From JBCAXA01 sp038534295 (GTDB lineage: Bacteria; Pseudomonadota; Gammaproteobacteria; Steroidobacterales; Woeseiaceae), in assembly GCA_038534295.1 (NCBI GenBank), contig JBCAXA010000001.1, forward strand, positions 682,001-746,000: a DNA stretch of 64,000 nucleotides. Direction: 5' to 3'. The position numbers and the translations under genes were made by a program. Each line of letters opens with the position of its first letter. Position 1 is the first letter of the stretch. Positions 36,040 through 44,269 of this stretch are shown here, piece by piece. Under the pieces are notes generated by a model, which made no database searches, was not told the DNA's origin, and saw nothing but the letters and a program-made list of their open reading frames with translations.

Positions 36040-36584
36040 ATACGGTCGTCGTCGCTTTGGTCGGTATTTCTGGCGTCGGGAAGACGACATTTCTCCATCG
36101 TTTGGCAGAACATACCGCGTTCCAACATCTGACCGGGGGTAGTCTGATTGTGGAGGCGCGCGGGGTTCGCCGAGATGAAAGGGATAAGTTGCGTTTTGAT
36201 GACCTAGACGAGAATCAAAATCTTCTCGTACAAGGTTTTGAATTGGCTCGTGACCCCGAAGCCAGAACTATCGTGTTAGACGGCCATGTTGTTATCGAAA
36301 GTGGTGACGGGTTGGAAGAGCTCCCCGTGGAGGTCTTTAGAGCCGTTGGCATCACAAAGCTCTTTCATTTGGAGGCTGACGTTGCTCAAATTAATGCCAA
36401 CCGCGCAGGGGACTGCACAAGGCAGAGGCCGGACCAAAACCTGGCTACTCTCTCTGAACACCAAAGAGCCTCACGCGAACATGCTCGTTTTATTGCGGAG
36501 GTGTTGAACATCGATTTCCATATCGTCAAACATGGTGATGTTGAGCGGTGTAGAGGTTTGCTTGGCGGAGTGGACGATGCGTAG
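36036..36584 (+). CDS. P-loop NTPase, NMP-kinase-like
   Basis: 182 residues. Walker A is VALVGISGVGKTTFLHRL (Lys16), the Walker-B-like strand is TIVLDGHVV, and the helical lid region has Arg-rich INANRAGDCTRQRP. A C-terminal helix EHQRASREHARFIAEVLNID completes a fold like adenylate or shikimate-type kinases rather than AAA+. The ATG overlaps the stop of the PIN-GNAT gene by 4 bp (ATGA), so the three genes are translated together. It may phosphorylate a nucleotide or be the ATP-dependent partner of the effector; no substrate is evident. Confidence 0.75.
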   Translation: MNTVVVALVGISGVGKTTFLHRLAEHTAFQHLTGGSLIVEARGVRRDERDKLRFDDLDENQNLLVQGFELARDPEARTIVLDGHVVIESGDGLEELPVEVFRAVGITKLFHLEADVAQINANRAGDCTRQRPDQNLATLSEHQRASREHARFIAEVLNIDFHIVKHGDVERCRGLLGGVDDA

Positions 36585-36672
36585 CTTTCGCGCCTCATGT
36601 TGATTATTGGTCCGCGCAAAAGATTCGAGAGTGCGAGTTCCAAATGCTCCGATACGGTCGACTGAAGATGCG

Positions 36673-36831
36673 GTGAGCACAGATCGGGCTCAAATGAGCG
36701 GTACGGGAATCGAGGTCCATGACAATGGAACTGCTCCACTTGTTGTAATGCAGTTTCCGACACTTCTTTTCGAGCTGTACCGAAGCAGTCTTAGAATGAT
36801 CTCCCTAGGGGAGGTGAGAGTGGAAGACTGA
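36673..36831 (+). CDS. Possible small protein or gene remnant
   Basis: 52 residues from a GTG at 36673 (ATG at 36694 also possible), ending 12 bp before an intrinsic terminator. It contains a hydrophobic-aromatic segment (PLVVMQFPTLLFELYRSS). Position in front of a terminator is the main support; the sequence matches nothing I know and it could be the tail of a decayed gene. Confidence 0.3.
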   Translation: MSTDRAQMSGTGIEVHDNGTAPLVVMQFPTLLFELYRSSLRMISLGEVRVED

Positions 36832-36843
36832 GTACACCAGTCC

Positions 36844-36865
36844 GGCGCCGAAGGCGCTGCTTTTT
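36844..36865 (+). terminator. Intrinsic terminator in the accessory region
   Basis: GCGCC-GAA-GGCGC followed by TGC and five T residues, about 260 bp after the P-loop gene and before the HNH gene, so the three-gene operon and the HNH gene are likely separate transcription units. Confidence 0.65.
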
Positions 36866-36876
36866 CGATCTGATGT

Positions 36877-37674
36877 ATGTCTTGTATCTATTGTAAGAGC
36901 TCCGGCCCGTTCAGCACGATTGAGCATGCGATACCTGAGTCCCTAGGCAACGACGACTTACTCCTGCGCGACTGTGTATGTGACGCGTGCCAGGCTTATT
37001 TCGGCAAAGAAGTCGAGCAATATGTATTGGCGAAGACACCATTAGGCGTGTGGAGGGCATTGATTGGTATACGTGGAAAGAAGGGTAAGCTTCCTATCGT
37101 CGATACCTCGCAACCCACCAAGACGAAGGGACGACTCTCGGATACTCATCCGTATCACGATAACCTGGTCTATTCGGCACGGGACGACGGGTCGAGCTCC
37201 GTCCATGTGGTTGAGGGTCAAGCTCTACTCACTCTCTTAAATGGAGAGAAACGGCAATTCAACTTGGTTCTCACGCCGAAAAAACTGAGCATGATGTCGC
37301 GGTTCTTGGGCAAGGTAGGAATTGGAGTGTTGGCGACCGCGGATCTGCAGATGGCCATGGAAGTAAGATTCGATGCTCTTCGAAACTACGCTCGGCAAGG
37401 CGACGTACAACGAACCTGGCCGCTATTCCATTTCTCTGACGAGAAATCCCAATCGTGGAAGAAGCCAAAGCTTCTAGGTCCGACTGGCGATGTGTTATTG
37501 GAAGAAGTCGAATGCTACTCCTACGTCTTTCTAGAGGTTGCGGGCTACACACTCTTCCGCTTCTCGATCGGTACCGACAATTGGGTCATCTGCATGGATG
37601 ACCGTTATCCATCCCCCGCGATTCGTGGTGCCTTCCCAGAGAAGGACCTCAAACTGATTTGGTATGGCAGATAG
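36877..37674 (+). CDS. HNH endonuclease-like protein
   Basis: 265 residues. The N-terminal zinc-finger HNH-5-type motif is MSCIYCKSSGPFSTIEHAIP with ESLG: Cys3-x2-Cys6, then Glu16-His17, then CDAC (Cys35, Cys38) and YFGKEVE. In this family the Cys pairs bind structural zinc and the His is catalytic. The remaining 220 residues have no family I recognise and may select the target. It could be a defence or mobile-element nuclease; it sits beside the PIN-GNAT operon in the tRNA-linked accessory block. Confidence 0.75.
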   Translation: MSCIYCKSSGPFSTIEHAIPESLGNDDLLLRDCVCDACQAYFGKEVEQYVLAKTPLGVWRALIGIRGKKGKLPIVDTSQPTKTKGRLSDTHPYHDNLVYSARDDGSSSVHVVEGQALLTLLNGEKRQFNLVLTPKKLSMMSRFLGKVGIGVLATADLQMAMEVRFDALRNYARQGDVQRTWPLFHFSDEKSQSWKKPKLLGPTGDVLLEEVECYSYVFLEVAGYTLFRFSIGTDNWVICMDDRYPSPAIRGAFPEKDLKLIWYGR

Positions 37675-37781
37675 CCGTTCGATCCAGGTTTCATGCGTCG
37701 ATTGCGCTAATCCCTGAATTTGAACTCCGCACGCGATGCAATGATGAGTCTTCCCCTTTTTTCGGATTGGGAACACAGGAC

Positions 37782-37819
37782 CGGACATTTCTTGGTATCC
37801 GGAGACGATGAAATGTCCG
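37782..37819. repeat. Inverted repeat in the gap after the HNH gene
   Basis: CGGACATTTC (37782-37791) and GAAATGTCCG (37810-37819) are perfect inverted copies separated by 18 nt, in a 260-bp stretch without a gene. There is no T-run, so it is not a simple terminator; it could be an operator, a mobile-element end or an att-like site at the right border of the accessory block. Confidence 0.5.
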
Positions 37820-37934
37820 TTCCGGACAAATCATCCTCCCGGACGTACCGTTTTGGCGCCGCAACCACAAACACGCCATCGAGCGGGGCGCGATTTAACC
37901 CCATCATCGGTGCGCACGGGCTACTATCTTAAAT

Positions 37935-38657
37935 ATGCAAACGCGATGGCCATTTGGCTTGGCGGGAATAGCGATCGGCACGCTACTCGGGGCCGGTGTT
38001 CACAGCCTATTGGCCCGAGATAAGCCGCTACCCAACGAATCGGAACGGCCTACCGCTGTAGCCAACGAGCAACCGTCGTCGATCGCCAAGCCCTCTTCGG
38101 CCGCAACCGATCAGACGTCGCACCGCGCGTCATCTACCAACGACGGTGCAGCCGAACCGGCGCCGCTTGAACCTGCCGAATTCGCCGACGTCGCGCTGTT
38201 GCCGCCTGAGTTGCAGCCAAATACGCCGGCGGTCTACATCGAGATGCTGTCGCCACCAACAGAGTATGTGACGCTCGCTGATCTCCACTTGACCTTCGCG
38301 CACGAGCCTAGAGACGGCGCTTGGGCCTATGGTGTGGAATCGGCCATATCAACGTACATCGCGGAAAACGACGTTGCGAGCCACGCGGTGTTCGAACATG
38401 TGGAGTGTCGCAAGTACACGTGCGAGCTGGCGGGCTACTACGTCGGCCGTTCAGCCGTCGTCGTATCGCAATTTGGAAGCGATCCGGATTTCGATGCACG
38501 TGACGTGCTCGATGGCGTCGATGCTGAAGCCTGGTGGCACACGGGCCGCACATCGTATTCGATGGGCGGCAACCCCGACGGCCTACCTAGATTTCTCATC
38601 ATTGTTACAGGCGCCGACATAGGTGAACGCGGCCGCCCTGCCAAAAAACTGTGGTAG
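37935..38657 (+). CDS. Membrane-anchored protein of unknown function
   Basis: 240 residues. The N-terminal hydrophobic segment (WPFGLAGIAIGTLLGAGVHS) looks like a single anchor or uncleaved signal. A Ser/Thr/Ala/Pro-rich linker (residues about 35-85) leads to a compact domain of about 150 residues with two cysteines in a short interval (VECRKYTCELAGYY), which could form a disulfide. Its stop overlaps the next gene start by 7 bp. No family is recognised. Confidence 0.65.
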   Translation: MQTRWPFGLAGIAIGTLLGAGVHSLLARDKPLPNESERPTAVANEQPSSIAKPSSAATDQTSHRASSTNDGAAEPAPLEPAEFADVALLPPELQPNTPAVYIEMLSPPTEYVTLADLHLTFAHEPRDGAWAYGVESAISTYIAENDVASHAVFEHVECRKYTCELAGYYVGRSAVVVSQFGSDPDFDARDVLDGVDAEAWWHTGRTSYSMGGNPDGLPRFLIIVTGADIGERGRPAKKLW

Positions 38658-39523
38658 GACGAGTCAGGTTGGCAAGATTTGTTCCGCTTGCGTTCATCGC
38701 GGCAGCGCTGGTGCCCACCCAGGTCTTGAGTTCAACGCCGGGCGCTACCGTTCAGCAACGCATGGCCTCGGACGCCGCGTTGGGCAATCCGTTCGTCGCG
38801 CACGTCGTCGTCGCACTTTGCGACAACCGCTATCAGGGCATCGTGCCGGTGCCGTTCCATCTCGGCAATGGCGACGACCCGGCCTCGAATCTGTACTGGG
38901 GCGCGCTTTACGGCGTTCGCACGTATTTCGCCCGGCACGAGAAATGGGCGTCGACCGCTGTCAGCGACCCAACCGACGCCCGTATCTTGGATCGCGTGGC
39001 TTTTCGCGCGACGCTGCAACGAGACGGTCAATCAGTCGAAGCCTACGTCATTGCGGACGCGTGGCGCGGTCGCGAAATTGAGGCTGCGACTGCGCGATTT
39101 CTTGAATTCGTTGGCGGCAGTGCGGCGCTACGGCTCGACGTTGGTACTGGCGCTGCACGACGCTCGATCATGGCTGGCGGCGGATCACACGTCGTCGCGT
39201 ACGTCGGGCACAACGGGTTGATGGACTTTGCAGCGCCGGCGCTTTCCGAGCCAGTGACGAGTGCTGCGCCCCGCAGTTCGATTGTCCTCGCTTGCGAAAG
39301 CCGATCGCACTTTTCGGAGCTTCTGTCATTAAAGACATCGCACAGCCTGCTTACGACGACCGGCTTGATGGCGCCGGAAGCCTACACGCTCGAAGCGGCG
39401 ATCCGGTCGTGGTTCGAAGACGAATCGACCGAATCAACGCACGAAGCAGCTGCTGGCGCCTACGCGCGCTTCCAAAACGCGCGCCTCGACTGGACGAGAC
39501 GGCTCTTCGTGACAGAGCCATAG
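38651..39523 (+). CDS. Exported protein of unknown function
   Basis: 290 residues starting with GTG at 38651 (a TTG at 38669 is an alternative). The signal peptide is ARFVPLAFIAAALVPTQVLS. The mature part has VVVALCDNRYQGIVPVP, ASNLYWGALYG and GGGSHVVAYVGHNGLMDF, which resemble caspase-like or peptidase folds (a His-containing GHNG and Cys in IVLACES) but I cannot confirm a family. It is translationally coupled to the membrane-anchored gene upstream, so the two probably work together in the envelope. Confidence 0.6.
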   Translation: MVGRVRLARFVPLAFIAAALVPTQVLSSTPGATVQQRMASDAALGNPFVAHVVVALCDNRYQGIVPVPFHLGNGDDPASNLYWGALYGVRTYFARHEKWASTAVSDPTDARILDRVAFRATLQRDGQSVEAYVIADAWRGREIEAATARFLEFVGGSAALRLDVGTGAARRSIMAGGGSHVVAYVGHNGLMDFAAPALSEPVTSAAPRSSIVLACESRSHFSELLSLKTSHSLLTTTGLMAPEAYTLEAAIRSWFEDESTESTHEAAAGAYARFQNARLDWTRRLFVTEP

Positions 39524-39623
39524 TCCGCGGGCGTTAGGTAGCGGCGGAGTACCGATACCGACGTGCTCGGTCGTTCTCGTCACGAGACCCGCAATGGCGC
39601 GGGGCGAATCTGCGAGCGTTGGT

Positions 39624-40487
39624 TCAGCCAACCTTGCGATCAGCACCGGCGATGACCGCGTCGATGTCGCTCGCCTCGTGCCGCTCCTTGAGCTGGCTCT
39701 CGGGTTCACCCCAGACGCGATTGACGAGCCGGCCTCGTTGCGCCGCCGGCCGGGCGGCGATGGTTTTCATCCAGCGAACGACATGGGTGTAGCTCTGCAC
39801 GTCGAGAAACTCGGCCGCGTCGTACAGCACACCCCGTACCAAGGCACCGTACCAGGGCCAGATGGCCATATCCGCAATGGTGTACTCGGCGCCCGCGATG
39901 TATTCGTGCTCGGCGAGGCGCTTATCGAGTACGTCGAGTTGGCGCTTTACCTCCATCGAGTAACGGTCAATCGCGTACTCGATCTTGATCGGGGCATAGT
40001 TGTAGAAGTGGCCGAAACCACCCCCGAGAAAGGGCCCCGCGCCCATTTGCCAGAACACCCACGACAAACACTCGGCACGCTCGGCCGGCGAGGTCGGCAG
40101 ATAGGCACCGAATTTCTCGGCGAGATATACGAGGATAGCGCCTGACTCGAACACCCGGATCGGGCTGTCGCCGCTGCGATCGACGAGTGCAGGAATCTTC
40201 GAGTTGGGGTTGATGTCGACAAAGCCGCTGCCGAACTGTTCGCCCTCGAAGATGTTGATCAACCATGCGTCGTACTCGGCACCGATATGGCCGAGCGCGA
40301 GCAGCTCTTCCAACAGGACCGTGACTTTCACGCCATTGGGCGTTGCGATCGAATAGACCTGGAGCGGGTGTTCACCAACGGGCAGCGCCTTGTCGTGCGT
40401 TGGCCCCGATACGGGCCGGTTGATTTTCGAAAACTGGCCCCCGTTCTCTTCGTTCCAGCTCCAGACCTTCGGTGGCGTGTAAGTCAT
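39624..40487 (-). CDS. yghU: Glutathione-dependent disulfide-bond oxidoreductase
   Basis: 287 residues, the normal YghU length. The family-specific N-terminal extension (TYTPPKVWSWNEENGGQFSK, INRPVSGPTHDKALP) precedes the GST N-domain (LQVYSIATPNGVKVTVLLEE, NPNSKIPALVD, ESGAILVYLAEKFG) and the helical C-domain (GGGFGHFYNYAP). YghU binds two glutathiones and reduces disulfides. It is a single minus-strand gene. Confidence 0.95.
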   Translation of the reverse strand: MTYTPPKVWSWNEENGGQFSKINRPVSGPTHDKALPVGEHPLQVYSIATPNGVKVTVLLEELLALGHIGAEYDAWLINIFEGEQFGSGFVDINPNSKIPALVDRSGDSPIRVFESGAILVYLAEKFGAYLPTSPAERAECLSWVFWQMGAGPFLGGGFGHFYNYAPIKIEYAIDRYSMEVKRQLDVLDKRLAEHEYIAGAEYTIADMAIWPWYGALVRGVLYDAAEFLDVQSYTHVVRWMKTIAARPAAQRGRLVNRVWGEPESQLKERHEASDIDAVIAGADRKVG

Positions 40488-40942
40488 CGATTCTCCTTGT
40501 CGCGGCCCCGCCAGTCTTCGACGAGTAGTGCCGCAGCTTCGGTGTGGTGTTTAGGGTATTGCGGCAGTCGGTGGATCGACATCGGGACTCGGATTCGAAT
40601 TGTCTTGTCGTTCCAACATGAGCTTCCTGCAAACGCCGCTCCCCGCTACGAATAACCTACACCAACGGGTGGTTCGTCGTTCCTTTTTCGACGTCGCGTC
40701 GGTTAACGACGTATGACCCGAGCTTGTGCCGCGGTCAGCGTCGAACCTCGCACCGCACCGGTATCGGGCTTGTTTGTCCGCGGTGAGCCCGCTGTATCTG
40801 CAGCGGCGTCCTGACTCGCAACGTCGGTCACAAACAGCACTCAACATCATAGGCCCAACCATGCAGCGTTGGCGAAACCAAAAAAGGGCGTGCCGCACCG
40901 CGACACACCCTTTGTCGTGCTCAGCGCTGTGTTACACGCTGG
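40488..40942. other. Intergenic region between yghU and the beta-propeller gene
   Basis: 455 bp. It contains the terminator of the downstream-ending lactonase-like gene at its right end (40883-40913) and must contain the yghU promoter at its left end. I see no gene, repeat or RNA in it. Confidence 0.6.
40883..40913 (-). terminator. Intrinsic terminator of the beta-propeller gene
   Basis: Read on the minus strand, AAAGGGTGTG pairs with CACGCCCTTT (one wobble) and is followed by TTT. It starts 29 bp after the stop codon. Confidence 0.8.
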
Positions 40943-42271
40943 CTAGAACGCCACGATACCTTGCGTGTTGATCTCAGGAAGATCGCTGACTTCCTGGATG
41001 AGCGTGAGGCCGGTGCCGGTGCCTTCGTCATCGACTTTGAAGACCCCGATCGTGCCGCTCAAGCCATACAGCTGATACACGTACTCGCCGTCATCGCTGA
41101 TCCACAGGTCGATCCACCCGTCGGTCGTACCGAATGGATCGTCGTCGGAAGCCGGGATGCCCGATACCTCGGCGCGCTCCAGCAAATCGATCTCGCCACG
41201 ATAGAACGAGAACGTCGACAGCGTGGCTTCCAGTGCGTTCGAGACCCAGAAGGTATTGCCATCGGCCGAGAATTCGATCCAGCACGTGGTGCGCTCGCCG
41301 TCCGACTGGCTTGTGCCAGTCAACACGTCGAGGTTGATCGGCGTCAGCTGACCGTGCTTCTCGAGGCGCCAAGTCGACACCGATCCAGCCTGCAGGGCCG
41401 GAAATGCCGGCGGCGTACCGTCAGCCTGAAACTCGCGGGCTTCGGTGACAACGACGAACTGCTCGCCTTCGTCCTCGACGATCTCAAAACCGATCGCGCT
41501 CGGCAGATTGCGGTTCTCGGCATTGAACGGCAATGTCGACGTTGCGCCGTCTAGTGGGCGTCCCGTCAAACGACCGTTGCGACCAACGCCGTACACAACG
41601 ATTTCGTCCGTGCTGCCGCTTGCGAGCGCGGCGGAACCGGCATTGATCGACGACACAACGAGAAAACGACCGTCGGGCGAGAACTGCACCGCTGACGGTC
41701 GGTTATCGAGATAGCGTACCGAGTTGCGAATCGGGCGCAGGCGTCCGCCGGGCGTCAGTCGAAAGCCGCTCAATGCACCTTCCTGATCCGGCTCGCCGGC
41801 GAAAACGCCGTCGGCATCAATCGTCGAGACGTAAACGAGACCGTCGCGATACGCGATGCTGTTGGGACCGACTCCCTGGACGTAGGCCGTGTCAGTCAGA
41901 CGCAGGCTGAGGTCATCGCGAACCCGGAAAACACTGACGCTGCTGCTGCCGGCGTTGACGACCAGCAGATGGCGGCGATTTTCAGTCAGGAGAATCGCGT
42001 AAGCCGAGATCAGCGGATCGAGACCTTCGCCGCCATCGAACGCCGCACCGTCACCACCGGTGGCGTACTCGCCGAGTAGTTTGAGCGTGCCGTCGGCCCT
42101 GCGACCGTAGGCAACAATGCTGTTGCCGTTAAAGCCGTTGGCCATGGCGTACACGGCACCTTCGAAGTTCGTGCCGTTGTTGCGACCGCCGAATGGGTCG
42201 GCGTCGGCGGTCGTCGCCAAAGCGACGAGCGCAAGACCGGTTGCCCAACCGGCCAGTTTCGAGACTTTCAT
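40943..42271 (-). CDS. Exported beta-propeller protein (lactonase/YncE-like)
   Basis: 442 residues with a signal peptide (cut after TTADA). The rest is a series of propeller blades with repeats such as GAVYAMANGFNGNSIVAYGR, HLLVVNAGSSSVSVFRVRDD, SAVQFSPDGRFLVVSS and WVSNALEATLSTFSF. This pattern is that of 7-bladed 6-phosphogluconolactonase-type (Lactonase) propellers. Export suggests a binding or enzymatic role in the periplasm rather than the pentose pathway. It has its own terminator. Confidence 0.82.
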   Translation of the reverse strand: MKVSKLAGWATGLALVALATTADADPFGGRNNGTNFEGAVYAMANGFNGNSIVAYGRRADGTLKLLGEYATGGDGAAFDGGEGLDPLISAYAILLTENRRHLLVVNAGSSSVSVFRVRDDLSLRLTDTAYVQGVGPNSIAYRDGLVYVSTIDADGVFAGEPDQEGALSGFRLTPGGRLRPIRNSVRYLDNRPSAVQFSPDGRFLVVSSINAGSAALASGSTDEIVVYGVGRNGRLTGRPLDGATSTLPFNAENRNLPSAIGFEIVEDEGEQFVVVTEAREFQADGTPPAFPALQAGSVSTWRLEKHGQLTPINLDVLTGTSQSDGERTTCWIEFSADGNTFWVSNALEATLSTFSFYRGEIDLLERAEVSGIPASDDDPFGTTDGWIDLWISDDGEYVYQLYGLSGTIGVFKVDDEGTGTGLTLIQEVSDLPEINTQGIVAF

Positions 42272-42548
42272 TACAGATTGCTCCTAGAGTCGATTCCCAA
42301 ACGAAGAATTTTGGAAATGCCGACCGAAGCAACTCGGACGAAGCAACGGCAGAACCGTGGGAGGGACGAAACACGGTGAGCAAGCGCCGTTAGCCTCGAC
42401 CAAGCCGCTACGGACGGCATTTCCGTATGGGATTACGCGTAGGAGTCAGTAAGCGTTACGCGCAAATGCGCGGTTTGGACGTTGGGCAAACAAACAAATA
42501 CGTTCGGCAAGTCGAACGGCATAGCGAAGCGGCTGAGTTTATCGGCAA

Positions 42549-43403
42549 TCACGTACCGACCGCCTCTTTGCGCATCGCGGCGTTGTGGAAAACGCCGGGG
42601 CTTTCGCCGCAATAGCGTTTGAACGCACGAATAAAAGTGGCATCCGACGCATAACCGACACGAGGTGCGATAGACGAGACGTTGGCGTTACGTTGCCGCA
42701 GCAGCCTCTGGGCTTTGTGCATTCGGCATTGCGTCAGATAACACTTTGGCGGTACCCCGACGACATCGTTGAAACGTGTTGCAAACGCCGACCGGGACAT
42801 GCCGATCGTTCGCGCCAGCGATGCCAAGGTCCAATCCTGTTCCGGACGATCGTGCATCAAGCGCAAGGCGCGGGCGATGATCGGATCATCGACGGCCGGC
42901 GTATGTTGATCCTGCGCCAGCGAGCGAAAAACATGCACCAGCAACAGCTCACACACGCGATCGACAATGACCGACGAGCCGCTTTTGGATTGGCGCAGTT
43001 CGTCGAGCAGGATCTCGACCATGGCCCACGTTTGGCGACCGGCATCGGCGATCGACGCGCGGACCAAGGCTGGCAATGTGCTGACCAACGGATGGCGATG
43101 ACCGCCGTCGAAACGAATCTGTCCACGCAACAAATGACACGGTGGCTCACCGTGCTTGCGCGTACAGGACACTTCGAGCTCGTCACCGTTGGTCGACAGC
43201 AGCGCATCGCCGCGCGTGAGATCTAGGGTCTTATCCGCGCCGGGCGAGCGCACGCTGACCGTACCGCTGTTAACGAAGTGAAGGTGTAAATCATCCGAAC
43301 GGCTGGGCGGAAGCTGCCAGGTTTCGGACACTTGGGAGTCGGAAACAATGCTCCCAGCCAGGCGCATCGAGCCAACCACGTCTTGCCACGACTCGGAATT
43401 CAA
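42549..43403 (-). CDS. AraC family transcriptional regulator
   Basis: 284 residues. The N-terminal cupin-like sensing domain (about 10-170) has HLHFVNSGTVSVRSPG and GDALLSTNGDELEVSC. The C-terminal double HTH (about 180-280) has TLASLARTIGMSRSAFATRF and APRVGYASDATFIRAFKRYC with GESP. This matches the AraC subgroup with cupin_6 N-domains. A target is not obvious; the neighbouring beta-propeller gene 277 bp away on the same strand is one possibility. Confidence 0.9.
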   Translation of the reverse strand: MNSESWQDVVGSMRLAGSIVSDSQVSETWQLPPSRSDDLHLHFVNSGTVSVRSPGADKTLDLTRGDALLSTNGDELEVSCTRKHGEPPCHLLRGQIRFDGGHRHPLVSTLPALVRASIADAGRQTWAMVEILLDELRQSKSGSSVIVDRVCELLLVHVFRSLAQDQHTPAVDDPIIARALRLMHDRPEQDWTLASLARTIGMSRSAFATRFNDVVGVPPKCYLTQCRMHKAQRLLRQRNANVSSIAPRVGYASDATFIRAFKRYCGESPGVFHNAAMRKEAVGT

Positions 43404-43798
43404 GCTGGCCCACCGAACATATCGGCCTCCCCCTCTTTTGTTGAGCGCATACGCGGGCGTGAGCCAAGCGACAAGGTGCTGGCTCGACGTTCGTCTACGG
43501 CTTATCGATGAGACCGGTGATTTGACGAAAACCTTTCACGGTCTCCGAAAAAACTCGCCTCATGGTTCATCGTGAAAGCGCCAGCGCAGTGGCGACCGGC
43601 GCAACCCATTCGTCACCGCCCAAGTGCTGCAGACCCATTGATTTTCGGCGTGTTGGGCCTAAAATTCGCGCTCTCATTTGGTCCCTTCGAGGGTCTATGA
43701 ATATCCAGCGCTAGCGTCCTCGTCAAGCGGGCGCCACAGCACTACTGTAGGTCGCTGCCGTCAATCGGTCGCCCAACTAAAAACAACAGGAAACTGCG
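43404..43798. other. Intergenic region upstream of speD
   Basis: 395 bp. It holds a good speD promoter candidate and a 127-nt leader with a small CCCTTCGAGGG hairpin. I see no known riboswitch motif. No gene is visible. Confidence 0.6.
43638..43665 (+). promoter_or_regulatory. Probable promoter of the speD-speE operon
   Basis: TTGATT (43638-43643), a 16-bp spacer and TAAAAT (43660-43665), 4/6 and 5/6 matches to sigma-70 elements. It would start transcription near 43672. Confidence 0.5.
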
Positions 43799-44269
43799 AT
43801 GGAAACTGCCACCCTGACGCCGTGGGATGACGATGCCCACGAGGTAGAAGCCGGCCACGCTCACTGGCCGGCGTTCGAACAAAACCACCCACACCCACAG
43901 GATCACTTCATTGAGCGTAATGGCGTTGAGTTTGCCGGCACGCACTTGATCATCGACCTGTGGGGTGCCAGTCGACTCGATGACCTTTCATTGATGGAAA
44001 CAACCTTGCGCAAGTGCGTCGCTGCAGCGAACGCAACGCTCTTGCACATTCACCTACATCACTTCACGCCGAATGGCGGTATTTCCGGCGTTGCCGTGCT
44101 GGCCGAATCGCACATCAGCGTGCACACGTGGCCGGAACGCGATTACGCCGCCTTCGATATCTTCATGTGTGGCGATGCATCCCCGGAACAAGCGCTCCCC
44201 GTGCTAGAGGCCGCGTTCAAGCCCACCGATCGCGAAGTTGCGGAGCACTTGCGGGGCCGTCAGCGCTGA
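43799..44269 (+). CDS. speD: S-adenosylmethionine decarboxylase proenzyme
   Basis: 156 residues. The self-cleavage site Glu103-Ser104 lies in LAESHISVHTWPERDYAAFD, giving the pyruvoyl cofactor at Ser104; the catalytic Cys is in FMCGDA. The core matches the short prokaryotic class (about 115-130 residues), but here an N-terminal 40-residue His/Pro-rich extension (HAHWPAFEQNHPHPQDH) is added. It makes decarboxylated SAM, the aminopropyl donor used by the spermidine synthase encoded next. Its TGA overlaps the speE ATG by one base. Confidence 0.93.
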   Translation: METATLTPWDDDAHEVEAGHAHWPAFEQNHPHPQDHFIERNGVEFAGTHLIIDLWGASRLDDLSLMETTLRKCVAAANATLLHIHLHHFTPNGGISGVAVLAESHISVHTWPERDYAAFDIFMCGDASPEQALPVLEAAFKPTDREVAEHLRGRQR

